The notes beneath the pieces are model-generated. The model made no database searches and had not been told where the DNA came from. It worked only from the letters and a program-made list of their open reading frames with translations. This document shows, piece after piece, positions 6,078-6,761 of a stretch of DNA of 6,761 nt. The stretch comes from Nitrospirota bacterium. GTDB taxonomy: Bacteria; Nitrospirota; Nitrospiria; Nitrospirales; Nitrospiraceae. The first letter of the stretch is position 1; the number at the start of each line of letters is the position of its first letter. The position numbers were made by a program, and so were the translations under genes. The DNA lies in NCBI GenBank assembly GCA_020028595.1, contig JAIBHQ010000048.1:1-6761 (forward strand), in the 5' to 3' direction.

Positions 6078-6761
6078 CTAGTCAAGAATCACCATGACAC
6101 GCGCCTTCTCCAGGAAGGTGAGGTGCTCCTTCATTCCATGGAGCACCTGCGCATCGCTGTTGCTGATCACCAGATCCGTTTTATTGGGCCCGTCTGTCTT
6201 CAGGGCCTTGACCATCAGGGGACGATCGGTCACGCGCGGATTGCCCTTGGCGGATTCCACGTCCTTGAGATACCCCACCATCCCCTGTTCAACCGCATAC
6301 TGCCGGTTCACAAAGGCCGACCCGTAGACTTCCCGGCCTTCCTCGTTGCGGATCTTCGGTGCCACAGCCGGACGGACACCGATCCCCCGCGCATCCACAA
6401 TCAGGCCCGTAAAGGCCGTCGCCGGAGGCGCCTGCCCCTGCGGCATCGGAATCACTTCGACGCCCCCGCTGGATTGCGGCAGGAACGCGTTGGAAAAGTC
6501 TCCGTTGAGTTTCATCGCGACCGTCACCTGCACGGACCCGTCCGGGCTGACCTGTTTCTTGATGATCTGCGCGCCCTGAACAAACCCGCTCACTTCCGTC
6601 TTGATCACATCGCTGCTCACAATCATATTTTCCACCAGCGTGGCGGAATCCACTCGAATACCCTTCACGGTTTCCAGCAAATTCCGCGTGGCGACGAGAA
6701 ATGCCGCCCGCTCGGCCATGGCCCTGGCTTGTCCGGCATTCACGGCATTGGGAGGCGGCGC
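6078..6761 (-). CDS. LPP20-like (FlgP-family-like) protein B, 5' end outside window (partial)
   Basis: The frame is open to the right edge and ends at TAG (6078-6080), giving 227 visible residues. The first visible residues, APPPN, align with residues 76-80 of LPP20-like A, so the true start and signal peptide lie beyond the window; the in-frame GTG at 6743 is not a real start. The LPP20-type region contains AMAERAAF and LLETVKGIRVDSATLVEN, nearly identical to A. The second region begins FTGLIVDARGIGVRPA and includes EVYGSAFVNRQYAVEQGMVGY, and the protein ends in an FLEKARVMVILD strand. It lacks the Pro-rich insert and the C-terminal tail of A and probably represents the more typical family form. 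It is likely exported to the periplasm or outer membrane. It is followed after 123 bases by the TPR-SLH gene on the same strand. Confidence 0.87.
   Translation of the reverse strand, partial: APPPNAVNAGQARAMAERAAFLVATRNLLETVKGIRVDSATLVENMIVSSDVIKTEVSGFVQGAQIIKKQVSPDGSVQVTVAMKLNGDFSNAFLPQSSGGVEVIPMPQGQAPPATAFTGLIVDARGIGVRPAVAPKIRNEEGREVYGSAFVNRQYAVEQGMVGYLKDVESAKGNPRVTDRPLMVKALKTDGPNKTDLVISNSDAQVLHGMKEHLTFLEKARVMVILD

Noticed and set aside
1..6761. CRISPR array, tRNA, rRNA, transposase or phage genes
   Set aside because: None seen: the only repeats are the short arrays and the 16-bp pair described, and all long coding frames are accounted for.

Overview
The window is GC-rich. It carries five consecutive genes, all on the minus strand, so they are read from the right edge to the left edge. 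Both outer genes run off the window. Reading in transcription order: an LPP20-like secreted protein (start outside the window), a lipoprotein with TPR and S-layer-homology repeats, a second LPP20-like protein, a CHASE2-type transmembrane class III adenylate cyclase, and a long exported protein with a FlgT-like N-terminal domain (end outside the window). Protein style points to a Gram-negative (diderm) bacterium: a type II lipobox, cleavable Sec signals, and LPP20/FlgT-type domains alongside TPR-SLH lipoproteins and CHASE2 cyclases. Nitrospira or another Nitrospirota member is my best guess, but no marker gene is present to prove it.

Region by region (minus strand): 6761-6078 LPP20-like B (partial). 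6077-5955 is a spacer holding two different degenerate 7-bp tandem repeat arrays, a small hairpin and a strong ribosome binding site. 5954-4791 TPR-SLH lipoprotein. A 23-base gap with a strong ribosome binding site follows. 4767-3727 is LPP20-like A, which begins at GTG. 3726-3639 is a spacer with a 16-bp imperfect direct repeat. 3638-1704 CHASE2 adenylate cyclase. 1703-1620 is a spacer with a perfect 8-bp hairpin just upstream of the next ribosome binding site. 1619-1 is the FlgT-like protein (partial); because it lacks a stop in the window it is easy to miss.

How they may work together (inference): four of the five products are predicted to be exported or anchored in the envelope, and the fifth senses outside the cytoplasm and makes cAMP inside. 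FlgT and the LPP20 protein FlgP are known in Vibrio as outer parts of the flagellar basal body, yet no core flagellar gene is visible here. The LPP20-like and FlgT-like domains in this window also share a sequence pattern around S-x-TLV-x-N, so the locus appears to hold three versions of one envelope domain. An envelope-structure module linked to a cAMP signal is a reasonable hypothesis. Large plus-strand open frames opposite these genes are shadows and were not annotated.
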